Assembly: GCA_964019415.1 (NCBI GenBank) | Contig: OZ025874.1 | Location: forward strand, 5,311,092-5,375,091 | Source: Ianthella basta | Taxonomy: Eukaryota; Porifera; Demospongiae; Verongiida; Ianthellidae | Length of the DNA stretch: 64,000 nt | Reading direction: 5' to 3' | Shown here: positions 22,593-33,048 of the stretch, one piece after another | Position numbering within the stretch: the first letter of the stretch is position 1 | How the letters are laid out: each line of letters begins with the position of its first letter | Notes under the pieces: model-generated | Database searches by the model: none | Seen by the model: the letters and a program-made list of their open reading frames with translations, nothing else | Told to the model about the DNA's origin: nothing | Program-made: the position numbers and the translations under genes

Positions 22593-24514
22593 CCACAGCA
22601 GAGCCAAAGGAAGCACAAAATGAGGTAATATAATTAGAAGAAAAGGCACTAAAAGAGAAGAAAAGGCGATCTGCAGCTTTATGTTGATGGAAATTAGTCC
22701 GATTATTGATGACCGCAACGCCTTCGGTTCTAAGCCCTCATGCTCAGTCGCGACAAATACATTTCTGACCATGCTTGGCATCCATGACTGAGATGTGCTC
22801 CTGAGCAGAGTAACATGCACAGGACAGAATAGATTAAAATTAACGCGTCACTAGCAGATGTTTCAATATACTTAACAGTGGCCAGTACAGTGCACGTGTG
22901 CACATGTGCGGATCCACAGTCAATTGTACAGGCAGCATTGATGAAGCACATAGTACATAAATAATCACACACCTGTTTACAAATTCAGAGCAGTCACTTC
23001 ACATGATTGTATCCTACCTGTAGCTTTACTCTGATGGGTTCAGTTAGAGACTCTTCTACTTTCCTAAATTCATCAATTTCACCTTCAGCAACCTGTTTGA
23101 ATGGATTAAACCATCCCAGTGCTTCATCCAGTAGGTCAAAGTACTCCTCCCAAGAGGCAACCCTGTCCAGGTACACATTAAGGCAGTCTGCTGTTTCCTT
23201 CTGCTGACGAACGGCTGAAGAGAAAGTGTCTTGGAGCTCCTTAACTGGTTGGCTATCACCAAAGAGGAAACTGTCAGCAGATTTTTGGAGAGGTGGAAGG
23301 CCCTTCTGTGCTGCTTGTGTCTGAGAGATCATTGTCTGCAATAATTACAAAACATGCAGATGGAGAATACAGAGACTAAAGGCATTTCACATATAAATTT
23401 CTGCTGAATGTCACAGGAGTGAACTGGTGGTTAGGGAACAGAAAGCAGTGCAACTGTTCAGCACATATTCACCTCTAGCTCCTGCTTGAATGCCTCCAAA
23501 TCATCGAGGAAGACCCCAATTGGTCGAGCATTAATCTCAGTCTCCACTCGAGAGCTCAAGTCAATGGCAGACTGGGTGTACTGTCCCAGTCCTTCCCTGA
23601 ACTGAGTCCAAGCATTGTACCTGTTTCCAAGGTCATCTCTCCAGGACTTTGCAGCTGCAGGGAGCTGCTCAGCATCCGCAGTAGCAGTGTCCACTGCCTG
23701 CTGAACTTCAGGCACGATCTACACCATATACAAACAGCAAAAGTGACACAATGTGAGAAAAGTGGAAGTGATGGTACAAATAAGTTCAGACAATTAAGTG
23801 CACATAAGAGGTTGTAACAAGCTTAAGTAGTAATGTGACACACCTACTTTCTATCAGATGGAAAGAGAAGGCTGGAGTAGAATAAAATTTTAAAATTTGT
23901 TCAATGTAAAATAACAAGAATTGATGATATACCGACATTTGTTACCAGGTGGCTAGCTTAACCAGATCACCATAGCCAACGGCATTGCAAAAGGAGACTA
24001 ACCGAATTATAAAAATTCGCTTACTGAGGTTCCACCTTTCTGTGCTGCCTGAACTGCCTTTCTCAAGCTCTTCAAGGCAGTCTGAGTCTGCTGCACCAAT
24101 GACTTACTGTCATCAACCAGTGCTTTGTGTCTCTTTTCCAGCTCAGGCCCAGGCATGGCAGATGGGGAGGGAAGGGATCTGGATGGGAAAAGAAGAAGAA
24201 TGGTTGTAGGGTATGAACACAGTTTTGGTGTTATATCCAGAAATTACCATTAATTTTGACCTCTTGCCTCTGCTGTGGCTAACTGAAAGCAACCGCCCCC
24301 TCTTAACAGTTATTGCTAATACCACTACATTTCCATACATTAGAAATTGGAATTCATCTCAATGATATACAATCATGGTCATACAAATGGACCAATACAC
24401 GAGGTGAAAGAATGCAGGACATCCAGGCCATCACCAACCTCACTCACAGTCCAGTGATTCCCCCAATGAATGCTATAATAAATATATTGTGCTCCTCAAC
24501 AGTTGCCATGAGTC

Positions 24515-25244
24515 TAGCCTCGTCCCCAGGCCCTTCGTGTTAATTGCGGGGGAGGAGAAGAAGGGCCTGGGAGCCACTGTTCCGTGACGCTATACTTCCG
24601 TACCGAAATGGCGCATCGACGGCAGATTGCATAAGGTTCAGTAGACGGCAATGAGTGCGGCCTTTGTAAGGCTTTGCACATGCAGAGTTTGCTTGTCAGA
24701 CGTACGTGTCTCCAAACCGATTGTCCTCGTTGTTCAGCCAAAAGGAACTGAAGGAAGACCTTCCCGGGCGCCTTAGTTGGCTGCAGTTGGTGCCAATCGA
24801 GGATGACAACGATTTGCCGCAGTACGTGTGCAAGCCTAGCAACAGCTCAGTCCATCGAAGAACAATGCTGCCAGACTTACTTCCAGCAAAGTCGAAAAGG
24901 AACGGCAACACTTTGTAGCAGACCGACTTCCCGAAACTAGTCGGTAGCCACAGAAATCCGTCCTTTCGTTGGTAGAGATAACGAATAGCAGTCAGCTGTT
25001 CTTGCTTGAGCGCGATACTAGAAAGTCCAACGTGAGAAAGAGCGTACGACAGAGCGACAGTGAATAGCAGCTAAGCTGTTCTCCGTAAGGTGCACAGTAG
25101 CCGTTGACTTTTATGGATAATATACGTACGTGTCAGTTTCTGTTCCCCTACTTTTGGGGTAAAATTTGCGCATGCGTGAACAGTGTATACGGGCCATCTT
25201 TCCCGCCCACACTAATTATCGCAGACGGCCTGGGGACGAGGCTA
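24515..25244. mobile_element. MITE of the same family in spectrin intron
   Basis: It has the same TAGCCTCGTCCCCAGGCC termini as 3802-4490, but the interior is well diverged. It is flanked by a perfect 9-bp duplication CCATGAGTC (24506-24514 and 25245-25253), which fixes the element ends exactly. It is 730 bp long, non-coding, and lies in the intron between spectrin exons at 27544 and 24141. Confidence 0.92.
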
Positions 25245-25384
25245 CCATGAGTCAGACGTTCCATTTCACATGATACTGTGTGGTGCTATACTTTCTAAGA
25301 TAATCTTTTGGTCAGTCTGTACTAGAAGTAACCTCATAAATTGTTTATGAAAATGATCGTTTCTTGGATAACCATATGGTGGTA

Positions 25385-27392
25385 CACTCAATCCTCCCTC
25401 ATCCAGATGCCCCAGATACGAGCACTTCCCTCTACCAGGCAGCATAAAATCACGGCACTGAATTGCTGAGTCAGTATGAAATGGTGATGGCAGCAGTTCC
25501 CGACAAACAAAAGCAAGCTGTCCTCACTTTGGGGACAAGTTGGAGATTGTGCGCACTCCTGAGAAGGGAAGTTCTCAAAGAGTTGTTGGTGAGAAATTAA
25601 GAGTTTGCAAAATCTACTATCGCTGACATTTGGAAAGATTGCAAGCAGATATCTGACTCTGTCTCTGCCAGCGAGTCACTGGCATTCACTAAAAAGCGCT
25701 GTACCATTCACCACGCCAAATATGACTTGGTGGATGAAGCCTGTTGGAAATTGTTTTGCCAGCAGCGCTCGAAGGGAGCTCCTGTCTCTGGTGTGCTGTT
25801 GCAAGAAAAGTGTGCTCATTCTTCATAAAGCTATATCCTGATGTTGATCCAGAGGACTTCAAAAGCAGCACAGGACGGCTCACGAAGTTCAGTTAACACC
25901 ACGGTATCAAGAAAATCCAGCTACGAGGAGAAATCCTGTCTGCTGATGCATCTGCTGTCGGTCCTTTCTGTGAGGAACTGGAAAAGGTGATCGCTGAAGG
26001 GGGGAACTCACATGACCAGATTTACAATGTGGATGAAACAGGGCTGTAGTGGTACACGACACCTTCGTTCTCCCTGAACTCTAGTGGAGCAATTCGTGCC
26101 GCTAATTTCAATAAGGCCAAAGATCGTGTCTTACCTGTGTGAATGTATCTGGTAGCCATCGTCTGCCATTGGTTTTCATCAGCAACAGCGCTAAGCCCAG
26201 GTGCTTCAAGCACATGAACATGAGCAGCCTGCTTGTACACTATTCTTAGCAATAGAAATCATGGATGGACTGTAACACTTTCAGTGAGTGGTTCCAACAG
26301 CGGTTAGTGCATCTGTAAGAAGGTTTTGTAGCAACAGTGGGCTGGAGAAGAAGGCACTTCTGCTGCTTGATAATGCTCCATTGCATCCCTCATCAGCAAT
26401 GTTGCAGTTGGATGATGGTAAGATTTACACAATGTTCTTGCCACCTAACACCACCACCATCATCTAACCTATGGACCAGGCTGTCATTGACCCATGCAAG
26501 TGTCGTTGCTTGCCCATATCATCTTGGAGAATGAGTCAGCAGATAAGTCTGTCCCTGAAAGTCTAAAGGCCATTACCATGAAAGATGTAGTGTAATGGAT
26601 AGCAGCTGTGTGGGAGAAAGCAAGCATCAGCAGCCTTCGCAAGACCTGGCATAATTTGCTGCCTGAGTCTGATCCTGATAAGGGCATGTCAAATGTCCCT
26701 ACTGATTCACCCAACAACGATGTTGTTCAAACTGCCACTCCACCAGGAAAAGACACACAGGATGCTGTAGCTGAGAGAATGGAAGCAGTACATCAATGAG
26801 CCTGGTCATCAAGTTCTCAATGATGAGATTGTAGCGGTGGTGCTAGAAGGTAAGAAAGACCACCATGAAGAAAGTTCTGATGAGGAAGCTGCTGCCAGTC
26901 CACATGTCACTGCTAGTGAAGTGTTTAATGCTCTGGATGTCACATTGTGTTGGCTTGAGCAAAACAAATGTAGATGCTACTCACCTGCTGCTGGTGAAAA
27001 AGTGGCATGATGAAGCTGCTCAGATGAGGCACTACTGATTGAAGCAAGCTAGCATCTTGTCATACTTTCATACAAAATGCAAAGTCTACATTTTGATTCT
27101 CATGACAATGTGTCTGCCCATGGCATTCACTTGAGTTGCTCACATATGTATTACACTTGCCATTTATTCATGTACAATGCTTTATCTATGCTTTATGCCA
27201 TTTGTATTCATGTAACAAACAGTACAATGCTTTTTATATGAGAAAATAAGAATTCCATGCTGGTACCTAGAATGAGGTACTGTACATGTACATGTGTAAC
27301 ACATGTGATGCATGAGTGTTCTGACTTCTGGTCATATCTGAGTTACAGGCAGTGCCTAGTCCCAAGGTGCCCGGATACGGGAGGATTGAGTG
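25385..27392 (+). mobile_element. Tigger/pogo-type DNA transposon
   Basis: Terminal inverted repeats CACTCAATCCTCCC…ATCC at both ends, flanked by TA (25383-25384 and 27393-27394), define a 2008-bp element. The interior encodes a decayed pogo-family transposase. It lies in a spectrin intron, 140 bp from the MITE at 24515-25244. Confidence 0.85.
25480..26800 (+). pseudogene. Pogo/Tigger transposase, multiply broken
   Basis: In shifting frames the order of parts is correct. First is a pipsqueak/CENP-B-type helix-turn-helix (KLEIVRTPEKGSSQRVVG). Next is the second DNA-binding part (DEACWKLFCQQRSKGAPVSG). Then comes the DDE_1 catalytic domain with NVDETGL, LLDNAPLHP and PPNTTTII-stop-PMDQAVI; the expected Gln before PMDQ is now a stop. 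The catalytic Asp residues are visible, but several stops and shifts rule out function. Confidence 0.85.
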
Positions 27393-28870
27393 TACATGGT
27401 AACAAAGATGACTTCCACCTTAGTACAGAAGGGCCGTGAGTGCTGCCATTTACACACAGACATCTACATACAGTACATGGCTATGATGAGAAGCCACTCT
27501 AAGTACACCTGGAGAAACAACAAAGGAACCACTTTGTACATACCTGTGCTGCTGAACATAGTACTGCAGTTGCCTCAGCCATTCACAAATGCTGCAAAGT
27601 GCCAAGGCATCCCTGGCCTTCTTCACTAGGTGATCATAGTGTGCTCTCAAGTCAGCACACCTCTTGGCAATATAACTCCTGTCTTCCTCCAAGTCACACA
27701 CCTTAGTGAGGTCAGCTGAAGAGAGTAAATGGAGGTATGAACAGGTCAACCAACACAGACACACACATGCACCAACCATGCACAGGACACTGCACAGTGT
27801 TCCAATGTACACACGTCCATACCCTCAAGTGTCTTCAACAGCTCCAGCCTGTCTTTTCCATTCACTAGCTCACTCTGCACAGATTTGATACGTTCTGCCT
27901 TCCCATCTTCCTCACTGCCGCTAAGAGAAGGCATCACTGAAGGAGAAGACAGTAGCTTCTCCTTCTCTTCCATCCACCTTGTGAGTTCAGTGGTGGTAGC
28001 TGCAAAGCTATGCCATAGTGGCAGGGTAGTTTGGCACTGAGCCACTTTGTCTTGAAGGAGCTGCTTCAGATCAGCATGCTGCTGGGAAATGTCCTGCAGT
28101 AAGTTGGTTTTAATCCATCATTAATAGCACTACTATGCACACAGAAGAGAAATGCTACAAACCAGAATTCTGTTCAGATGACAAGCGTATTGAAACTGTG
28201 CTCACACAAGTTCAGGTGTCTCAAGTACCCCATGCTATAGCAATCCTTATTCAGTGGCAATAGTAACCACTCCACTTGTCGTTTACTGATTAATATTTTC
28301 AGGCGTTGCATTGCACTCTATAGTGCTTTTACAAGTTGCAATCAATTTTCGCCACAAACATTAGCCCAGCTTGTACAATCTTTCCTACAGTGCTTCAAAC
28401 TCAGTCAGGTTCAATGTGTGCATGGAATACTGTTTTCCACACTGAAAATGCTCTTATACACTTTGGGACAAGCAAATGGACACAAATTTAGCATAACGGG
28501 TTGAACCAGATGTACAGACTGGACAGCCTAAACTGTGCAGTCTATTCTCCAAACTGAATGTGAGTAGGAAATCTAAGCCATGGACTACTGTGCATAGTAT
28601 GCGATTCTTTGTGAAAATCATAAGCACAGCTCTATGAATGAATTACAGTACATTAATCAGATCAGTGGTTGATAAGGCAGTGCTAGGTCCAGTGACTGTA
28701 CAAGGTGAACTCTGCAAGCATGCTCACCGCAATAGTATCCTTTGCTGGCTTTCTTTCACTTGGTTTGCTGTACTCTACCACAAAGTCCTCACTGTCTCTA
28801 AGCTGCTTGATGGTATCATCATGTGCGCATGCCTCTGCTAGCAGTTCCTTTGCCATGTCTAGTTCTGATT

Positions 28871-29717
28871 GTATATCCCATATCCCATATCACCCCATGG
28901 GTGATGGACTTGTGGAACGAATGAATAGATCCCTTCTGAGCCTTCTTCATAGCCATGTTGACAGGAACAGAGACTGGGAGGAACACCTTCAATTGTCACT
29001 CTTCCTGTATCAGATCACACGTCATGCGACAACTGGACTGTCCCTTTACAAGATTTTGTTTGGAACCAACCCCCCTTCCTTGCAGATTTCCAACATGCCA
29101 GGTGTGGTATATCCTGACCCATCAGAGTATAGTAGCAATCTCAGGAGTAAGGTCCTTGAGCTGAGGGAGTAGGTGGGGGTGAACATTGTAGAAGCAGCTG
29201 ATCTTCAACAGCTGTACTATCACAGCAGTGAAACAGGGTGAGACTTAGGATTGCATGGACAGCAAGTTTTCTCGAACAACCCACAAAGGGTATGCTTGAC
29301 CCTCGTTGGACAGGACCGTGGACCATCACAGGATTGAAGGGGCCCTCAACAATACTTTTGAAAGTTGGCACTACTGAATGTGCAGTGCACATCAATCGGG
29401 TCCGTCACCTCTTGATAGAAGAGGCCTGTGATCAGATAGTGCCAAGTGATTGGCATCCTCCCCTGTTCCACCACCAGGAAGGCACCATGAGATCTGAAGA
29501 CTTGGGGGAGCAGGATTGTTCCCAGACTGAGGAGGCTTCTCTAACTCCTCCGTTGGTCTCAGCAAATCCACGAGAAGGTCCACAGGGTCCTGACTTGGCC
29601 CCCTCTGTGCCTACAGAATCACCAACACCAGTAGCCACTCGTAGAGGTCGCCAAGTGAATCCTGTGCAGCATTACGGGTGGACGTGAGATTTGTGAGACG
29701 AACTTAAAAGGGGGAGG
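28871..29717 (+). pseudogene. Ty3/Gypsy integrase 3' end with polypurine tract
   Basis: The frame from ~28880 to 29172 encodes the end of a Gypsy integrase core and the following region: YHPMGDGLVERMNRSLL, DWEEHLQLSLFLYQ, and TGLSLYKILFGTNPP. A second frame (29238-29687) holds the C-terminal domain (DPRWTGPWTITGLKGPSTI…HINRVRHLL) and tail. A polypurine tract (AAAAGGGGGAGG) follows at ~29707-29717, the usual plus-strand primer beside a 3' LTR. The 5' part of the element is missing, cut at the spectrin junction. Confidence 0.85.
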
Positions 29718-30060
29718 TGTGTAGCATTTCCACCTGATCCTATATGACCTTTCACAATAGTGCATGTGTTGCTTTTGACTGTAACTAATTGTAATGATTC
29801 CCCCCTTCATCTGTACGCAAGCTCAGTTTGGTGCCCTGCCTCATGTTTTTAATTGGTACTGTGAGTTGTTGAGTTATCTGCATAGTGAAGTTGTTCAGTT
29901 CCCTTGTGTTGGAGTTGCCCTGTTCACACTGTGTGGAGGGATCATACTTTGGCAACCCTGAAACATAATTATCATTCTACCTCTGACTTGTCTGCTGTGT
30001 TGACTTGTTTAATTTGTTCTTCAAAATATGATGACAGTAGAAATGTGATTCCTCACTCTA
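29718..30060 (+). mobile_element. Start of a 3' LTR, with an internal insertion
   Basis: The sequence begins TGTGTAGCATTTCC directly after the polypurine tract, as a 3' LTR should. The inverted segment matches to ~29766 and resumes at ~30060, so about 295 bp here is an insertion or was lost there. That block contains GGAGGGATCATACTTTGGC, which resembles a motif in the giant palindrome (GGAGGGATCATACTTCGGC). I cannot locate the LTR end. Confidence 0.55.
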
Positions 30061-30287
30061 CCTCTAGCAAGTGGTCAGTGTAGTTGCAACTATATATATA
30101 ATGGGTTTAGCTAATTTATAAGTATTCTAGAAATCTGTGTAGCTATAAATGTTGCTGCTACGGAAACAACTGTTTGTTCAGCACTTTATTCATGAGAGCA
30201 TGCCTGAACATGGTATATTGCAAAGGAATAGCTGCAAAATGATGAGACTATACTACAGATGAAGCCACCAATAAAATGAGTTGACAA

Positions 30288-30485
30288 TTAAAGAGCATTA
30301 CAAAGTGCATGCATTATACAGGTCCAAAGGGGGTCAGGGTAAGTCCAAAGCTCTGATGGAACATCTATACATGAGTCATGATACCACTCGCTGCAAGTGT
30401 CGCAGCATATCATTCTCTCTGTCTTTGTCGACCTGCACTTGCAGTACACAGGCATGCACTGTCTCAATCCTCTCGTACAGGTAAG
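30288..30485 (-). CDS. PHD-finger exon fragment
   Basis: The minus-strand frame encodes YCKCRSTKTERMICCDTCSE, then WYHDSCIDVPSELW and a final WTC. These supply CxC, CxxC and HxxC, six of the eight ligands of a C4HC3 PHD finger (a histone-tail or chromatin reader). The last CxxC pair would need a following exon, perhaps spliced at GTATAA just after WTC. No start codon or neighbouring exon is identifiable. It lies next to the Gypsy end and has an inverted copy at ~55700-55893. It may be a captured host exon carried by a repeat or part of a larger gene. Confidence 0.55.
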   Translation of the reverse strand, partial: LTCTRGLRQCMPVYCKCRSTKTERMICCDTCSEWYHDSCIDVPSELWTYPDPLWTCIMHALCNAL

Positions 30486-30560
30486 GGGCACTGTGTATAT
30501 GTACAGATACAGGGCACAGTGTGTACGCATGTACAGTTAGGAGGTAGGGGGCACAGCTTA
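30478..30560. repeat. Short version of the GTACA minisatellite
   Basis: About two units of the array found expanded at 55505-55712, in opposite orientation, adjoining the PHD exon. Confidence 0.65.
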
Positions 30561-30737
30561 TGCCAACACTAGTATTCTGAAATGCACCAGATCCATGTGG
30601 TGTGCCTGTTTGGTCTATAACTCTATCATTCATGCAGCAGCCTCCTTCACATGTCCATGTTCAGTATATGTACCATTGTGATGGTGCTACATTGGACCTA
30701 TCTATGTCATAGCACATGCATTCTGGTGCGGTGCATC

Positions 30738-31340
30738 TTATTATAATGGAGCTAGGCCGATTTTTGTCCGCACTAATCTCGGGAACCGTGCGGAGGGTTC
30801 GCAGAAAACGCGGTCGGAATGTCGAAGCGCTATCCGGAGGGTGTCTTCGACTGGGTTTCCCTGCGAAAGCTTGCGAAATGAAGGTTTTGCGCCAACTCGC
30901 CATACGTTACTATAGGACGCCATTTTTGTTTTACGGAGGAAAGCGAAGTAGATTATGGAATTCGCAGCTAATTCCTTTGTTTTTTTTTTTGGATTGGATT
31001 TTAGCTAATTCCTTTGTTACACAACTCCTCCTGGGAAGATGGTGCGACGGCTTCTTTGCTATAGTTATAGCACAATGTAGAAGGCTGTGGGTGATATAAG
31101 CTATATAGCGGAAAGCGCCGTCTTACGCGAGTGAAAGCGGCTCGATGGCGAAAGGATGGGGACAAGTTATGCGGGTTTTAGGCTTGCGCAATGATCTCAG
31201 GATCATAGCTAGGTTTAGAAGTGCTTTGCATCAGAAGCACTGGCATCGGAAGCACCTGCGTTGGGCGCCGGAGCAGAGGAGGGTGCCGAAGGCGCCCTTC
31301 TCTGCTAGTTCAAATAATGATTGATTGATTGATTGATATA
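30738..31340 (+). mobile_element. GC-rich insertion with (GATT)n tail
   Basis: This block is missing from the inverted segment except for its last ~30 bp (TTCAAATAATGATTGATTG). It is CpG-rich and contains an open frame on each strand (127 codons plus, 60 minus). It ends in a simple (GATT)n tail, the form typical of a non-LTR element or SINE. The inverted segment could hold a much more 5'-truncated insertion or a deletion of this one. Family not identified. Confidence 0.4.
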
Positions 31341-32040
31341 TAGTAACATATACCCCGTTGCCATGATTACCGCGCGATAATATATCGCGTAAACAAGCCA
31401 GCCGGGATATAACAGGAGCTAAGAAGCATATATATGCACAGGGGGGCTTAAATCCTGTTATATCCCAGCCCAAATATGGAAGGTGTGAAAGATAACAAGA
31501 AATTGTTTTTGATAACAACGAATGTGTCAAATCACACCAAAGCACACACAGAAATTTGCAGTCAGCTTCAACTTTGCGTGGCTCCGGGAGAGTCCACAAA
31601 GCATTGAAAAGGAGAATACCTCACTCCACCATGCTGCAACCAATGCACGCAAGCCAAAAATGTAAAGCGGTTCGTAGCCGAGCTAGATAAACCATGTACG
31701 CGACCCGCACAGTGCACAAATGAGAAATAGCAAGCTCGTGCACTAATTCGTACGCAAAGGTACCCAAACTCACTGCCACAGTGGGAACGCACTGTTTTAT
31801 GGAGAACAGAAATACGAACAGCGAGCGCAAAGAACCCTCGAAGGCCGAAAACGTCTCAGATGCCTCAATCACTTCACTGGCTTCTTTAGAGTGTTGCTGC
31901 AGTGGCTTAACAAAAGGCAAAAACTTCACAGCACTTGCGAATTCAACAAAACTTGACAGCCGCTCTTCAGAGCTGCCGTCCTGGAAGAAGCCCGCCTTTC
32001 GAATAAGAGCCTAGACGCGCTAGGCGAGGTATATATCACT

Positions 32041-32152
32041 TATACCACGGCGCTTCGGTGTATATGGATTTTAGACGCACTCGCCCTCGGGCGCTTCGCG
32101 CCCGAGGGCAACGTGCGCCTAAAATCCATTTACACCGAAGCGCCGTGGTATA
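32041..32152. repeat. 112-bp near-perfect hairpin (copy 2)
   Basis: Same foldback as at 512-623, conserved in sequence and position within copy 2. Its arms can pair along their whole length. Confidence 0.85.
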
Positions 32153-33048
32153 ACTAATACATATACGCCCTCTGCATTATTGGAGATAATTTGTACTGTC
32201 TCTGTACTATTTGTGATGTCGTGAAGAGTAGCACTCTGCTCTAGTCCTCCAAGAAAAGCCAGCTGCAGTAGCAAGTCAAAGTTTCTTCTTGGATGAAGAG
32301 AGCTTGTAGCGTCGTACGTGTCCGGGAATAGCTACCCCAAGCTGCTCTATGAGTCTTGCCCGCTAGACCCAACTTCTCACTATCTAACGGGCGAGGAAGA
32401 GAATGAAAGAGGCTGTAAGGCTGTCAGGCAGCGACACAGTCCCCAAGGTTGCAGCGAATTTGTAGCGAATGCGGAGACTGAGCTTACGAAGGTGTTCCAC
32501 GCGACAGAGCAGTTGGGCTAGACTGAGAGGCATTTGCTACTGCTTCAGGTGCATATAGGCCTGCCATTTCGCCACCGCGCTGAAGCATTCAAACAGGATC
32601 CGATAAGAAGCTCCATGGACTGAAGCAATGGCTCAAAAGTACATAGGAACCTCAAGCAATGAACGCCTTAGAAGTAGCTATACTTTTGAGGCGTTCATTG
32701 ATTGAGGTATACATAGGAACCTCAATCAATGAACGCATGCAGATTATCCAGTTACCAAGCACAGAACAAACCAATCGAGAGCAAGACAAGTCAATACAAA
32801 GGGCAAAAGTGTGAATAGCAGCTTTTGATCGACCGCACAGGCCCCTATCTAATGTGTTGGTCCGGTCCGGAAATTATACGCAGCCCTGCAGAGCAGCAAG
32901 CTGAAAGTTTTGGCGGTGTGATTTCGGTTGCCGTCGATTTCGAGCCGAGGGGTGCGAAACTGACTACATCGCCCAAGTGAACTGACTCTTAGCCGACGTT
33001 AGGTTACATCCTGTTTCCATATCCGCAGAACAAGGTTAGGAATACGGA

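Larger units (their letters stand above)
1..22765 (+). repeat. Large direct duplication, copy 1
   Basis: This block recurs at 31530-53880 in the same order and orientation. The offset is 31529-31530 at the left end and then drifts (31520, 31513, 31164, 31188, 31202, 31843, 31115) as indels accumulate. The first ~8 kb is almost identical; the part from ~8.7 kb on differs by a few percent with many indels. The left edge lies outside the window. The right edge is sharp: after base 22765 copy 1 jumps to a spectrin-gene segment, whereas copy 2 continues. It may be a real segmental duplication or two haplotypes assembled in tandem. Confidence 0.95.
23018..28880 (-). pseudogene. Spectrin-repeat gene fragment (six exons)
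   Basis: Exons on the minus strand: ~28880-28728 (5' edge uncertain), 28093-27823, 27715-27544, ~24141-24025, 23718-23473 and 23335-23018. They encode coiled-coil helices with spectrin-repeat spacing and heptad hydrophobics, for example LLxxKVAQCQ…WHSFAATTTELTRWM and ASWEEYFDLLDEALGWF. Such repeats form rod domains of large cytoskeletal linkers (spectrin, dystonin/MACF or nesprin type); the exact parent is not clear. Both ends stop at rearrangement borders: copy 1 joins at 22765, and a Gypsy fragment joins at ~28871 where the first exon seems cut and an in-frame TGA precedes it. There is no start, stop or other domain in the window, so I treat it as a broken segment or misjoin. Confidence 0.7.

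Noticed and set aside
31321-31336. (GATT)n run as a possible CRISPR-like or regulatory repeat
   Set aside because: It is a simple microsatellite tail, longer in the inverted segment (55281-55309). CRISPR arrays are not expected in animal DNA and none is present.
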